Assembly: GCA_958348565.1 (NCBI GenBank)
Contig: CATVZP010000044.1
Span: 1-16,263 of the forward strand
Length of the DNA: 16,263 bases
Reading direction: 5' to 3'
Origin: an uncultured Collinsella sp.
Lineage (GTDB): Bacteria; Actinomycetota; Coriobacteriia; Coriobacteriales; Coriobacteriaceae
Both the position numbers and the translations under genes were made by a program. Shown in pieces: positions 1 through 7,027 of this stretch. The notes under the pieces are model-generated. The model was not told the DNA's origin. It ran no database searches and saw only the letters and a list, made by a program, of their open reading frames with translations. Position 1 is the first letter of the stretch. Each line of letters starts with the position of its first letter.

Positions 1-929
1 GCGACCGCGCCGGGCACCTCATTGCCAAGGTGGTCGAGGCTGTCGACTACCGCATCCCCTTTATCCCCGACGACGCCCAGGCAGAGCAAGAAGAAGCTGC
101 AGCCGAGAACATGCTCCGCGAGGCAGCCGCGCTCGATCCGGCCAACTGGGATGCCCAGCGCATGCTGACGGCGCTCACCGCCGAATCCAACGAGGAATAC
201 GTACAGTATCTGGTGTCCAAGTGCGACGAGGTGGAGCACGATCTGGCGCTCAAGATTGCCTCGGCGCAGGACCCCTACGAGCGTGAGGCCGCAGGCGACC
301 TGACCCGCCGTCCCTACCTGCGCTGGCTTGCCGCCTTGGCATCGCGCGCGCTCATTAGCGGCCGCTACCGCATGTCGCTGGATGCCGCGAATCGCAGCCT
401 GGACTTTGCGCCCAACGACCCCGCCGGCGTCCGCCATACCGCGATGCTTGCCATGGCAAAGCTCGAATACCCTGCCGAGGAGCTCAAGCGTTTTCGTTCC
501 GCCCACTCCGTGTCCTATCTTGCCAACACGCCGCTGCGCCGCCGTCCCAAGGACGCAGAGCGCGACCTGGACCCGTGGACGCTCATCGCGCTGATGAGCA
601 CTGCTTGGCGCGAGCTGGATTACGAGGGCGCCGAGCACTACCTGCGCATCCTGGTGCGCTCATGCCCGCACGCGGCCGAGGCGCTCTACTTCCAAACCGA
701 GTTTCCCGATGGCGTCTATGCCCGCGTCAACGTAGGTCCGGGCTCCACCGATGAGCTTGTCCTTGCCCTGTCCGAGGCGACGCCGGTGCTGCAGGAGGGC
801 CTAGGCGCGCCCGACAACGCCAGCTTTGCCGCCTGGGTCGCCACCAACGACATCGTGCGCTCCCAGATCGACGAACGAATCCTGCGCGCGGCCGAACAGG
901 GATTGCCGTTTAAGGGAGGAGACCTCTAA
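1..929 (+). CDS. TPR-like helical repeat protein, 5'-truncated by window edge
   Basis: This open frame runs from the first bases of the window to a TAA at 927-929. A GTG at position 30 could be read as a start, but it has no ribosome binding site, the frame stays open upstream of it, and the next gene, a paralog, has about 50 more residues before the matching region. The gene therefore most likely begins outside the window. The visible 300 or so residues are alpha-helical, rich in Ala, Leu and Glu, with paired helices of the kind seen in tetratricopeptide repeats (for example LREAAALDPANWDAQRML and the helices around nt 330-480). There is no signal peptide or membrane segment in the visible part. 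It probably mediates protein interactions in the cytoplasm, but its function is not recognised. Its stop overlaps the next start (TAATG), so the pair is translationally coupled. Confidence 0.8.
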   Translation, partial: DRAGHLIAKVVEAVDYRIPFIPDDAQAEQEEAAAENMLREAAALDPANWDAQRMLTALTAESNEEYVQYLVSKCDEVEHDLALKIASAQDPYEREAAGDLTRRPYLRWLAALASRALISGRYRMSLDAANRSLDFAPNDPAGVRHTAMLAMAKLEYPAEELKRFRSAHSVSYLANTPLRRRPKDAERDLDPWTLIALMSTAWRELDYEGAEHYLRILVRSCPHAAEALYFQTEFPDGVYARVNVGPGSTDELVLALSEATPVLQEGLGAPDNASFAAWVATNDIVRSQIDERILRAAEQGLPFKGGDL

Positions 930-1972
930 TGGATCCGAGCGTCTACATCCCCGCCTATCTGGAGCGCACCTATCTGGCATCGCACCCCGAACTCACCGAT
1001 GCAGCACGCGAGCTTGTCCATAACGACATCAGCGCAAACCCTCAAAAGTATGCGCAGACCGAGCATGCCCAAGCGCTGCTGTCCTATGCCGGCGTTCATC
1101 GTCATTTGCTTGACGAGCTTCGCCGCATCGAGGACATGGGCAGCGACGAGGAGTTTGAGCAGACGCGCAACCGCCTGTTCGACGACATGCGCGATGAGCT
1201 GCTCAAGATTGTTCGCGTCGATGCGCATGTCCTCGATGCCCAGCTGCTCGCCATCATCCTGGCCGACACGCCCGTCGATGCCTGCCTGGGCGACCTGATG
1301 AAGCTCGAGGCGAGTACGGCCGACTACCTGCAACGGAGCGTGCCCGGGTTTGATATGGAGGCCCCGCACTACTGGGCCAATAATGTTTTGGCCGACGGTG
1401 TCACCGCAGCAGACCTTACCGTGAGCGAGCCGGCTCTTATCGGGTGGCTCCACACGCTCGAGGCCATCTCGCAGCTGTGCATGGCGAGCGCTCGTTACCG
1501 CGCCGCCGCCAACTACTCTCGCCGTGTTCTTAAGGCGGAGGGCTATCCCACCCGGGCCGCCGGCACCGTGTTGCTTGCCCTCGCCCGCTTGGAAGACCAG
1601 GACGGCTTTTTTGCCCTGGCACATCAGCTCGAGGAACAGATAGGGGCGGACGCACTCGAAAACTCTCCTTGGTACCTGCTCGCCCGCACGATTCTGCTGT
1701 TCAAAACAAACAAGATGCGCCCGGCGACGCGCGCGCTGCGTGAGTTCGCTAACCGTTGCGAGGGCGGCGCGTTCTTCTTGCTGAACCCCATGTACCAGAC
1801 GCCGTATCTTCCCTGCCGACCCGAGCCGCGCGACCCCTGGGACCTCTCGCACCAGGCGGTTTGGGAAGCCGACGGCATTATCTCGGACACCCCCGACTTT
1901 GCCCCCTGGGCCAATGCCTGCGAAGACGTGTCGCAGCTTGCCCAGGAATTTGCGCGCCGCTACGGCTTTTAG
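929..1972 (+). CDS. TPR-like helical repeat protein, paralog of upstream gene
   Basis: This 347-residue protein starts at the ATG of a TAATG overlap, with GGAGGAGA just upstream as ribosome binding site. It is predicted to be all alpha-helical and cytoplasmic. Its second half aligns by eye with the preceding protein: LGWLHTL/RYRAAANYSRRVLK-type helices match LRWLAAL/RYRMSLDAANRSLD, and both end in a Trp/Ala-rich segment (DFAPWANACEDV against SFAAWVATNDIV). The two genes look like an old tandem duplication. No catalytic motif is visible, and no specific function can be assigned; a scaffold or adaptor role is only a guess from the repeat-like helices. It ends 45 bases before the cell-wall amidation gene, so co-transcription with it is plausible. 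Confidence 0.85.
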   Translation: MDPSVYIPAYLERTYLASHPELTDAARELVHNDISANPQKYAQTEHAQALLSYAGVHRHLLDELRRIEDMGSDEEFEQTRNRLFDDMRDELLKIVRVDAHVLDAQLLAIILADTPVDACLGDLMKLEASTADYLQRSVPGFDMEAPHYWANNVLADGVTAADLTVSEPALIGWLHTLEAISQLCMASARYRAAANYSRRVLKAEGYPTRAAGTVLLALARLEDQDGFFALAHQLEEQIGADALENSPWYLLARTILLFKTNKMRPATRALREFANRCEGGAFFLLNPMYQTPYLPCRPEPRDPWDLSHQAVWEADGIISDTPDFAPWANACEDVSQLAQEFARRYGF

Positions 1973-2017
1973 CGACGCGATCGCCCCGACCATGTCGTTT
2001 ACGTTAGGAACGATTTC

Positions 2018-4195
2018 ATGAACCTCCGCTCATCTCTCGCCTGTACCTCGAGCGATATCGCCCGCTGGGGACTGCGCTCTGTCCTCAAGCGCCAGGGTGG
2101 CGTGCTTCCCGGCCGCATCGCCATGAAGATCGACCCCGAGCTGCTAAGCGACCTCGCGAGCCTGGTCGACCGCAGCGTGGTGATCACCGGCACCAATGGC
2201 AAGACCACCACCTCCAACCTTATCGCCGACGCCGTTGCCGCCAGCGGCGCCACCGTGGTATGCAACCGCGCCGGCAACAATATGGAGCCTGGTGTGGTGG
2301 GTGCTCTGCTCGAGGCCCGCGGCGGCCTTAAGCACACCAGCAGCGGCAAGCGCGTGGGCGTTTTTGAGTGCGACGAGCTCTACACCGTACGCGTTCTGCC
2401 CAAGCTCAAGCCGACGTACTTTGTGCTGCTCAACCTGTTCCGCGACCAGCTAGACCGCTACGGCGAGATCGACCATACCCAAGACGTCATCGCCCATGCG
2501 TTGGAGCTCTCTCCGGCAACAACGCTCATCTACAACGCAGACGACCCGCTGTGTGCCGCAATCGCCGCGCGCGTTCCCAATGCAAGCATCGCCTTTGGCA
2601 TCGACGGCGCCACCAACACCGAGTCCGACCGCATTAGCGACTCGCGTTTTTGCTCACAGTGCAACGCACCGTTGGAGTACGACTATGTGCAGTACGGACA
2701 GCTTGGCGCATACCATTGCCCCTCGTGCGGCTGGGCCCGCCCTGGGCTTGTCCGTCGCGTGACGGGCGTGGAGCTCGGCTGCGACGGCTACGGCTTTGAC
2801 CTGAACTTTGGACCCGATATCGACGCACCCGCAACGCACATCGCCACGCGCTACAACGGCCTGTACATGGTCTACAACGTAGCCGCAGCCTTCTTTGCGG
2901 CGCACGAGCTGGGCGTGAACAGCGCACGCCTGCAGCCCACGCTCGACGCCTACGTGCCAGCAGGTGGTCGCATGGGCCGTTGGAACATCGCCGGCCGAAC
3001 CGTCGAGGCAAACCTGGCCAAGAATCCCGTGGGTTTCGATCGCCAGATTCAGTCCATCAAGACGGCAGGCGGCAGGCTCTGCGCCTTCTTCCTCAACGAC
3101 AACGATGCCGACGGCCACGATGTATCGTGGATCTACGACGTCGACTTTGAGCGCATCGCCGACACGCCGGGTCTTGTCGCCTTTGCCGGAGGCACGCGCG
3201 CGCACGACATGCAGGTGCGCCTCAAGTACGCCGGCATCGACGCCGCCATCATCTCGAATATCGAGCAGGCAATCGGCGCCGTGGCAGACGAGGAGGCTGG
3301 CGACACTTTCTACGCCGTCGCCAACTACACGGCCTTTCCGCCGCTGGTCAAGGAGCTCGACGGGCTTAAGGATACCGATGCGAGCTCGGTTGCCTCCTGC
3401 GCCGTAACACGCGCCGATGGGAGCGCTGTCCCCGTCGGCGTCGCGCCGACCGAGCTTTCGCGCCCGCTGCGCATCGTCTATCTGTACCCCGATGCCCTCA
3501 ACCTCTACGGCGACGGCGGCAACGTCATCGCTCTCGAGCGCCGCTGCGCCTGGCGCGGCATTCCCGTGCGCGTGGACGAGGTCCGTATGGGCGAGTCGCT
3601 CGATCTGCATGATGCCGATATCGTCATGATGGGCGGCGGCTCCGACCGCGATCAGTTGGCTGTGGCACACGAGCTGCTCGCTCAAAAAGACAAGGTTGCG
3701 GCCTATGTTGAGGACGGCGGCTCGCTGCTCGCCATCTGCGGCAGCTATCAGCTGCTCGGCCGTTCGTACTATATGGGCGAAAATCGCATTGAGGGCATGG
3801 GCATCATTGCCGCCGAGACCGTGCGCGGCTCCGACCGTCTGATCGGCAACGTCGCCGTCAAGACCGACCTGGCACCCGAGCCCTTTGTGGGATTCGAGAA
3901 CCACGGCGGCCGCACTCTGCTCGACGCAGATGCCACGCCGCTTGGAACGTCCGTCGTCACGGGCACCGGCAACAACGGAGACGACGGCTTCGAGGGTCTG
4001 ATCTACAAGGGCGTCATCGGCACGTACCTGCATGGCCCGGCGCTGCCCAAGAACCCCGAGCTCGCCGACTGGCTCATCGCGCACGCCCTCGAGCGCCGCG
4101 GCGATGCACAGGCCACAGCCCTGCTGCCGCTCAAGTCCCTCGACGACACCTACGAGCACGCCGCCCACGACGCCGCCATGAAGCTCCTCCCCTAA
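2018..4195 (+). CDS. murT-gatD: MurT-GatD fusion: lipid II isoglutaminyl synthase (glutamine-hydrolysing)
   Basis: The 725-residue protein joins two normally separate subunits. The N-terminal Mur ligase part has the ATP-binding loop GTNGKTTT (58-65), a four-cysteine zinc ribbon as in MurT proteins (C212, C215, C234, C237), and the DUF1727 segment with the DNDADGHDVSW motif (361-371) that holds the MurT catalytic Asp. After a linker at about 450-482, a GatD-type class I glutamine amidotransferase follows, with nucleophile C574 in AICGSYQLLG and His672 in YLHGP. In known MurT/GatD, GatD frees ammonia from glutamine and MurT uses ATP to turn the D-glutamate of lipid II into D-isoglutamine, needed for efficient cross-linking. 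All key residues are present, so the enzyme should be active. The ATG has a modest AGGA site upstream. A strong terminator follows the stop. Fusion is the unusual feature; the gene names are those of the separate subunits. Confidence 0.93.
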   Translation: MNLRSSLACTSSDIARWGLRSVLKRQGGVLPGRIAMKIDPELLSDLASLVDRSVVITGTNGKTTTSNLIADAVAASGATVVCNRAGNNMEPGVVGALLEARGGLKHTSSGKRVGVFECDELYTVRVLPKLKPTYFVLLNLFRDQLDRYGEIDHTQDVIAHALELSPATTLIYNADDPLCAAIAARVPNASIAFGIDGATNTESDRISDSRFCSQCNAPLEYDYVQYGQLGAYHCPSCGWARPGLVRRVTGVELGCDGYGFDLNFGPDIDAPATHIATRYNGLYMVYNVAAAFFAAHELGVNSARLQPTLDAYVPAGGRMGRWNIAGRTVEANLAKNPVGFDRQIQSIKTAGGRLCAFFLNDNDADGHDVSWIYDVDFERIADTPGLVAFAGGTRAHDMQVRLKYAGIDAAIISNIEQAIGAVADEEAGDTFYAVANYTAFPPLVKELDGLKDTDASSVASCAVTRADGSAVPVGVAPTELSRPLRIVYLYPDALNLYGDGGNVIALERRCAWRGIPVRVDEVRMGESLDLHDADIVMMGGGSDRDQLAVAHELLAQKDKVAAYVEDGGSLLAICGSYQLLGRSYYMGENRIEGMGIIAAETVRGSDRLIGNVAVKTDLAPEPFVGFENHGGRTLLDADATPLGTSVVTGTGNNGDDGFEGLIYKGVIGTYLHGPALPKNPELADWLIAHALERRGDAQATALLPLKSLDDTYEHAAHDAAMKLLP

Positions 4196-4202
4196 CGCCC
4201 CG

Positions 4203-4239
4203 CCACCACAAAGGGGACAGCCACCTTTGTGGTGGTTTT
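4203..4239 (+). terminator. Rho-independent terminator of murT-gatD
   Basis: A perfect 12-bp stem (4203-4214 CCACCACAAAGG with 4224-4235 CCTTTGTGGTGG), a 9-nt loop and a TTTT tract lie 8 bases after the stop codon. The short T tract is typical of GC-rich hosts. Confidence 0.8.
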
Positions 4240-4258
4240 GCCCCGTCCCAGCGGTTTG

Positions 4259-4313
4259 TCTCAATCTGTAACATTTAGACCGTTAAAAGTCGTCTTGCTG
4301 TTACAGAATGAGA
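4259..4313. repeat. 55-bp palindromic unit, copy 1 (REP-like)
   Basis: 15-bp arms TCTCAATCTGTAACA (4259-4273) and TGTTACAGAATGAGA (4299-4313) are inverted copies with one mismatch around a 25-nt centre. No T tract follows, so it does not look like a terminator. It could be a REP-type element, a miniature insertion remnant or a paired binding site. Confidence 0.75.
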
Positions 4314-4338
4314 TGTTCGTCCCGACGCCTGCCGTCTG

Positions 4339-4393
4339 TCTCGATCTGTAACAGATAGAGCCGATTTGCCCGCCCAGATGTTACAGATTGAGA
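4339..4393. repeat. 55-bp palindromic unit, copy 2 (REP-like)
   Basis: Same architecture and exactly the same length as copy 1, shifted by 80 bp: arms TCTCGATCTGTAACA (4339-4353) and TGTTACAGATTGAGA (4379-4393), one mismatch, 25-nt centre. Conservation of arms and spacing with divergent centres suggests the ends are what matters. Confidence 0.75.
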
Positions 4394-4421
4394 TATTTGA
4401 AAATCGGAATAGAAGCCTACT

Positions 4422-4437
4422 CCTTTGTGGTGGTTTT
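4422..4437 (+). repeat. 16-nt direct repeat of the terminator 3' arm
   Basis: CCTTTGTGGTGGTTTT here is identical to 4224-4239, the right arm and T tract of the upstream terminator, but the matching left arm is absent. It flanks the two palindromic units, so the pair brackets a block of about 200 bp that may have been inserted or rearranged. Confidence 0.6.
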
Positions 4438-4474
4438 CCAGTTTGCCAACGATATACGCGCCGGCAAAAAAGTC

Positions 4475-4483
4475 TGCTATACT
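4475..4483 (+). promoter_or_regulatory. Extended -10 promoter of tRNA-Glu
   Basis: TGCTATACT is an extended -10 element (TGn plus TATACT) ending 10 bases before the mature tRNA start. No good -35 hexamer lies 16-18 bases upstream, so the promoter would rely on the extended -10. Confidence 0.6.
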
Positions 4484-4493
4484 CTTTCCCGCT

Positions 4494-4570
4494 GTCCCCA
4501 TCGTCTAGCGGCCAAGGACGCCACCCTTTCAAGGTGGATATCGCGGGTTCGAATCCCGCTGGGGGCACCA
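4494..4570 (+). tRNA. tRNA-Glu (anticodon UUC), prophage integration site
   Basis: A complete 77-nt cloverleaf can be folded: acceptor stem GTCCCCA paired with TGGGGGC (one G-U), anticodon stem CCACC/GGTGG with loop CTTTCAA, and T arm GCGGG-TTCGAAT-CCCGC. The anticodon TTC at 4528-4530 reads GAA/GAG glutamate codons. The 3' CCA is encoded. The 3' half from the anticodon loop onward also encodes, on the other strand, the end of the recombinase gene. This marks the tRNA as the prophage attachment site; insertion keeps the tRNA intact because the prophage side supplies or preserves its 3' part. Confidence 0.95.
4529..4570. other. Probable left attachment site region (attL) in tRNA-Glu
   Basis: The host tRNA and the prophage recombinase gene share these 42 bases on opposite strands. 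The crossover must lie in or next to this stretch, since host sequence is to the left and phage sequence to the right. The exact core cannot be fixed without the right end of the prophage, which is outside the window. Confidence 0.55.
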
Positions 4571-5968
4571 TTTGCATTTTGTACGAACCCGTTGGACGTC
4601 AAGTCTTGCGGGTTCGTTGTTTTCCACGTCGTAGTTCAAGGTCACTATGCACTCTTCGTCGCTCACGCTCGCCTGGTATACGAACGCCTTCAATAGAGTC
4701 GCGTCGTCCAGGGCGGAGCCGCATTGCAGGAAGTCGGCCAGCCGCTCGGGGTCTATCTGATCGTCCCTGATCGCCTCAAGGTCGAGCTTGGCGCGGTCGC
4801 GCTGATGCTCAAGCTCCGCTATGCGCTCCTTCGCGCCCGGGGCGATTATGCCCTGTTCGATGGCGTTCAGGATGTTCTTCAGGCCGCGCTCGGCGGCCGA
4901 GAGCGATTGGGCGGCCTGCTTGCGCCTCGCCGCCACCTCTGCCCCGTCCGAGCTTTCCGCCACCATGCGGGCTATCCTCAAGGCCTCCTCGCGGTCTTGC
5001 AGAAGAGCCCGCAGCGCCTTGACGATCTCGCCCTCAAGCTCCTCGCGCCTGACGGGCTTAACGCATCCGTCGTGGCAGCGGTAGTACTCGTACTTGCGGT
5101 TGCCGCGCCCGCGCCCGCTCACGCCTTGCAGGTTGCGCCCGCAGCCCGCGCAGATCGCCTTGCCAGAAAGGGCGAAGTCGCCCCAGCTCTCCGCGCTGCA
5201 CTCCTTGGCCGCGCGTATGCCCTGTGCCTCCATGAACGTCACCTCGTCGATGATCGCGGGCATGCCGCCCTCTTTGACAACGCCGCCCCACTCGTAGCGC
5301 CCCGTGTACTTCCGGTTCTTCACCATCCGCTCGACCATCGAGTAGCCGCACGGGTTTCCCTGCGAGGTCTTGACCCCGCGTGCCGCGAAGTCGCGAGCTA
5401 TCGAGTTGGTGGTCTCCTTTGCTATGCGCCGCTTGAACGCCTCGCGCACGAAAGCGGCCTCGTCCTCGTCGATCACGTACTCGTCGGCCTCGTTGCTGGC
5501 GTAGCCGAACACGCGCACGCCGTTGGTCTTGCACTTGAGCGCGTTGCCCTCCATGCCGCGCCTCGTGCGGATCGCGGTCTTCTTCGACTCGCATGCCGCA
5601 AGGCCCTCAAGCAGCTTCTCGTAAATGATGCCCTCGGGCGAATCTGGTATCTGTTCAAGCGCCGAGACGAGCTTCACGCCGTGCTGGGCAAGCTCGCGCT
5701 TGTATATGGGCGCGTCGTACTCCCCACGGCTGAAGCGATCCATCATGTACACAAGCACTATGTCGCTCTCACCCGCGTTGGCTACCATGCGCTGGAACTC
5801 GGGGCGGTCATCGGTACGACCGCTTATGGCATAGTCGCAGTATTCCGCCACGATGGCGTACCTCTCGCGCTGGCACCACTGGCGGCAGATGCGCAGCTGG
5901 TCGTCGATAGAGGCCTCGCGCTGCTTATTGCACGAAAAGCGGGCGTATATCACCGCAGTTTTTGGCAT
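4529..5968 (-). CDS. Large serine recombinase (prophage integrase)
   Basis: This 479-residue site-specific recombinase would integrate and excise the prophage. The N-terminal resolvase domain (about 1-145) has the nucleophile S12 in YARFS and the conserved DRFSR at 77-81. A central recombinase domain (about 150-260) precedes a zinc ribbon with C273, C276, C298 and C302, followed by a long coiled coil (about 345-405) and a short C-terminal segment, the usual order of large serine integrases. The ATG at 5966-5968 has GAAAGGAGG 12 bases upstream, slightly far but strong. The last dozen codons (CPQRDSNPRYPP) are the reverse strand of tRNA-Glu, and the TGA overlaps the anticodon loop. Most tRNA-targeting integrases are tyrosine enzymes, so the site is unusual. 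It lies downstream of the repressor and PH-domain genes on the same strand and may share their transcript. Confidence 0.95.
   Translation of the reverse strand: MPKTAVIYARFSCNKQREASIDDQLRICRQWCQRERYAIVAEYCDYAISGRTDDRPEFQRMVANAGESDIVLVYMMDRFSRGEYDAPIYKRELAQHGVKLVSALEQIPDSPEGIIYEKLLEGLAACESKKTAIRTRRGMEGNALKCKTNGVRVFGYASNEADEYVIDEDEAAFVREAFKRRIAKETTNSIARDFAARGVKTSQGNPCGYSMVERMVKNRKYTGRYEWGGVVKEGGMPAIIDEVTFMEAQGIRAAKECSAESWGDFALSGKAICAGCGRNLQGVSGRGRGNRKYEYYRCHDGCVKPVRREELEGEIVKALRALLQDREEALRIARMVAESSDGAEVAARRKQAAQSLSAAERGLKNILNAIEQGIIAPGAKERIAELEHQRDRAKLDLEAIRDDQIDPERLADFLQCGSALDDATLLKAFVYQASVSDEECIVTLNYDVENNEPARLDVQRVRTKCKWCPQRDSNPRYPP
4583..4617 (+). terminator. Probable tRNA-Glu terminator inside the recombinase gene
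   Basis: A perfect 9-bp inverted repeat, ACGAACCCG (4583-4591) and CGGGTTCGT (4609-4617), with a 17-nt loop is followed by TGTTTTCC. It begins 13 bases after the tRNA end, as expected for its terminator. The right arm repeats GCGGGTTCG from the tRNA T arm. The loop is long, so strength is uncertain. Confidence 0.5.
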
Positions 5969-6056
5969 AATTGGAAACGGCCTCCTTTCAGAGGTTCTTT
6001 AGGAAAGCCTCGCGGGCAGCGTTGCAGCGCTATGACCCCGTGGGGCTTCTTCTTTT

Positions 6057-6596
6057 CTATGCGTTGATGCGGCGCACGTTCTCGTATGCGAGCTCCGAGA
6101 GCAGCGAGTAGAGACCCTGGACGTCGAAGCCCTTCGGGAACTCAAGCGTCTTGGTCTCCGTCTGCACGCCTTGGACCTTGTAGTACGGGCTTGTGATGTA
6201 CGCGAACGACAGCTCGGCGTGGTCGAAGCCCATACCGGCCGTCTCAAGGCGCACCCCGACGATGCTTTGGAGGTCGATGGACACGACCGCCGCCTTGGCA
6301 CCAGTCATGCCCTGGTGGTCGATGAATACGATTCTGCGGTCCGTGAACAGCATCTTGTCACGCACGAGCGCAAAGCAGCGCGTGAACGACTCTCCACGCA
6401 TGAGATACATGCCATATTGCTGCTGAGCGGATTCGGCTGAAAGCTCAGAGTAGTGCCCCATCACACCCTGCACAACGCCACTAGTGCCTTGACCATTTAT
6501 GGTTTGCTGGTCACGGTCGATTGCATCTTGTACAGCGCTCTGCGCCTGCGACACAGCTGCATTTGCCATGTCCTTCATCATATCTTTCAATGCCAC
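6057..6596 (-). CDS. Bacterial PH-domain protein (YvbH-like)
   Basis: This 179-residue protein has an N-terminal helix (about 1-30) and a central beta-rich domain (about 55-165) resembling bacterial pleckstrin-homology domains. The segment LFTDRRIVFIDHQG followed by the SIDLQSIVGVRLE strand is the typical signature. Such domains are mostly of unknown function; some bind partners in stress responses. There is no signal peptide or membrane helix. The chosen start is a GTG two bases after the repressor stop, using GGAAGGAG inside the repressor's last codons; an ATG six codons in is an alternative. It sits between repressor and recombinase on the lysogenic transcript, so it is likely expressed in the lysogen and may serve prophage maintenance or host fitness. 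That role is inference. Confidence 0.8.
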   Translation of the reverse strand: MALKDMMKDMANAAVSQAQSAVQDAIDRDQQTINGQGTSGVVQGVMGHYSELSAESAQQQYGMYLMRGESFTRCFALVRDKMLFTDRRIVFIDHQGMTGAKAAVVSIDLQSIVGVRLETAGMGFDHAELSFAYITSPYYKVQGVQTETKTLEFPKGFDVQGLYSLLSELAYENVRRINA

Positions 6597-6598
6597 GG

Positions 6599-6922
6599 CT
6601 ACTCCTTCCTTGTCGCCGGGAAAGCCTCGGCGATTCCGTTTGCTGCCGCAAGTAATGCCTTGCGGCCCTCTTTATTCATGGCGTTAAAGAGCGTTAGTAA
6701 TTCGCGCTCGGCGCTTCCCATCTGTTCGCCATCGCCCTCTTCGAGATCGAACAGTTCACCAATTGTGCATTTGAAATACCGGGCGAACTCTGCCGCAGTA
6801 TCCATATCAGGACTTGTATTTCCAAGCTCGTAGTTTTGGTACGTGCGGTATTTAAGGCCGAACACGCTAGCAGCTTCTTTCTGGGTCAGCCCTGAACGCT
6901 GCCGTAGGTCTTTAAGGCTCAT
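6599..6922 (-). CDS. cI-type phage repressor, helix-turn-helix family
   Basis: The 107-residue protein begins with a lambda-repressor-like helix-turn-helix (about 2-60): LRQRSGLTQKEAASVFGL with the conserved Gln and Ala, then YRTYQNYELGNTSPD. The remaining 45 residues are helical and could dimerise. There is no LexA-type peptidase domain, so induction is unlikely to work by RecA-driven self-cleavage of this protein. The ATG at 6920-6922 has GGGGTGAG upstream. A leftward promoter with ideal spacing lies just upstream, and its spacer holds an operator, which suggests autoregulation. The divergent arrangement with a Cro-like gene makes a lysogeny switch the natural reading. Confidence 0.88.
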   Translation of the reverse strand: MSLKDLRQRSGLTQKEAASVFGLKYRTYQNYELGNTSPDMDTAAEFARYFKCTIGELFDLEEGDGEQMGSAERELLTLFNAMNKEGRKALLAAANGIAEAFPATRKE

Positions 6923-6949
6923 ATCTCACCCCTAACTTAGGATAGTTGA

Positions 6950-6978
6950 AGCATACAAGAAACTTGTACGAATAGCAA
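6950..6978 (-). promoter_or_regulatory. Leftward (lysogenic) promoter of repressor
   Basis: Read on the minus strand: -35 TTGCTA (6973-6978), 17-nt spacer, -10 TATGCT (6950-6955). Operator 1 fills most of the spacer, so a bound regulator would block the polymerase. The predicted transcript starts close to the repressor start codon. Confidence 0.7.
6954..6968. promoter_or_regulatory. Phage operator O1
   Basis: Perfect palindrome TACAAGAAACTTGTA with 6-bp arms and a 3-bp centre, placed between the -35 and -10 of the leftward promoter. Confidence 0.8.
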
Positions 6979-6988
6979 ACTTTTAGGG

Positions 6989-7017
6989 TTTACAGATACA
7001 AGATTCTTGTATATAGT
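6989..7017 (+). promoter_or_regulatory. Rightward (early lytic) promoter
   Basis: -35 TTTACA (6989-6994), 17-nt spacer, -10 TATAGT (7012-7017). Operator 2 occupies the spacer. It would drive the Cro-like gene and the whole rightward chain. Its -35 is only 10 bp from the -35 of the divergent promoter. Confidence 0.75.
6997..7011. promoter_or_regulatory. Phage operator O2
   Basis: Palindrome TACAAGATTCTTGTA, extended by one more complementary pair at 6996 and 7012. The arms are identical to O1. It lies entirely inside the spacer of the rightward promoter. Confidence 0.8.
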
Positions 7018-7027
7018 GCCATTCAGG

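Noticed and set aside
2654..4264. Antisense open frame of 536 codons opposite murT-gatD
   Set aside because: The sense strand encodes a complete enzyme with all active-site motifs; the antisense translation has none and no start signal.
4443..4483. TTGCCA at 4443-4448 as the -35 of the tRNA promoter
   Set aside because: It is 29 bases from the -10, too far for a functional -35; only the extended -10 is reported.
6035..6055. ACCCCGTGGGGC followed by a T-rich stretch as a plus-strand terminator
   Set aside because: The perfect inverted repeat leaves only a two-base loop, and with a normal loop the stem is three pairs. No plus-strand gene ends here.
4724..6067. Plus-strand open frame of 447 codons opposite the serine recombinase
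   Set aside because: The recombinase on the minus strand has clear family motifs. The plus-strand translation is repetitive Leu/Ala/Val/Arg without a recognisable domain.
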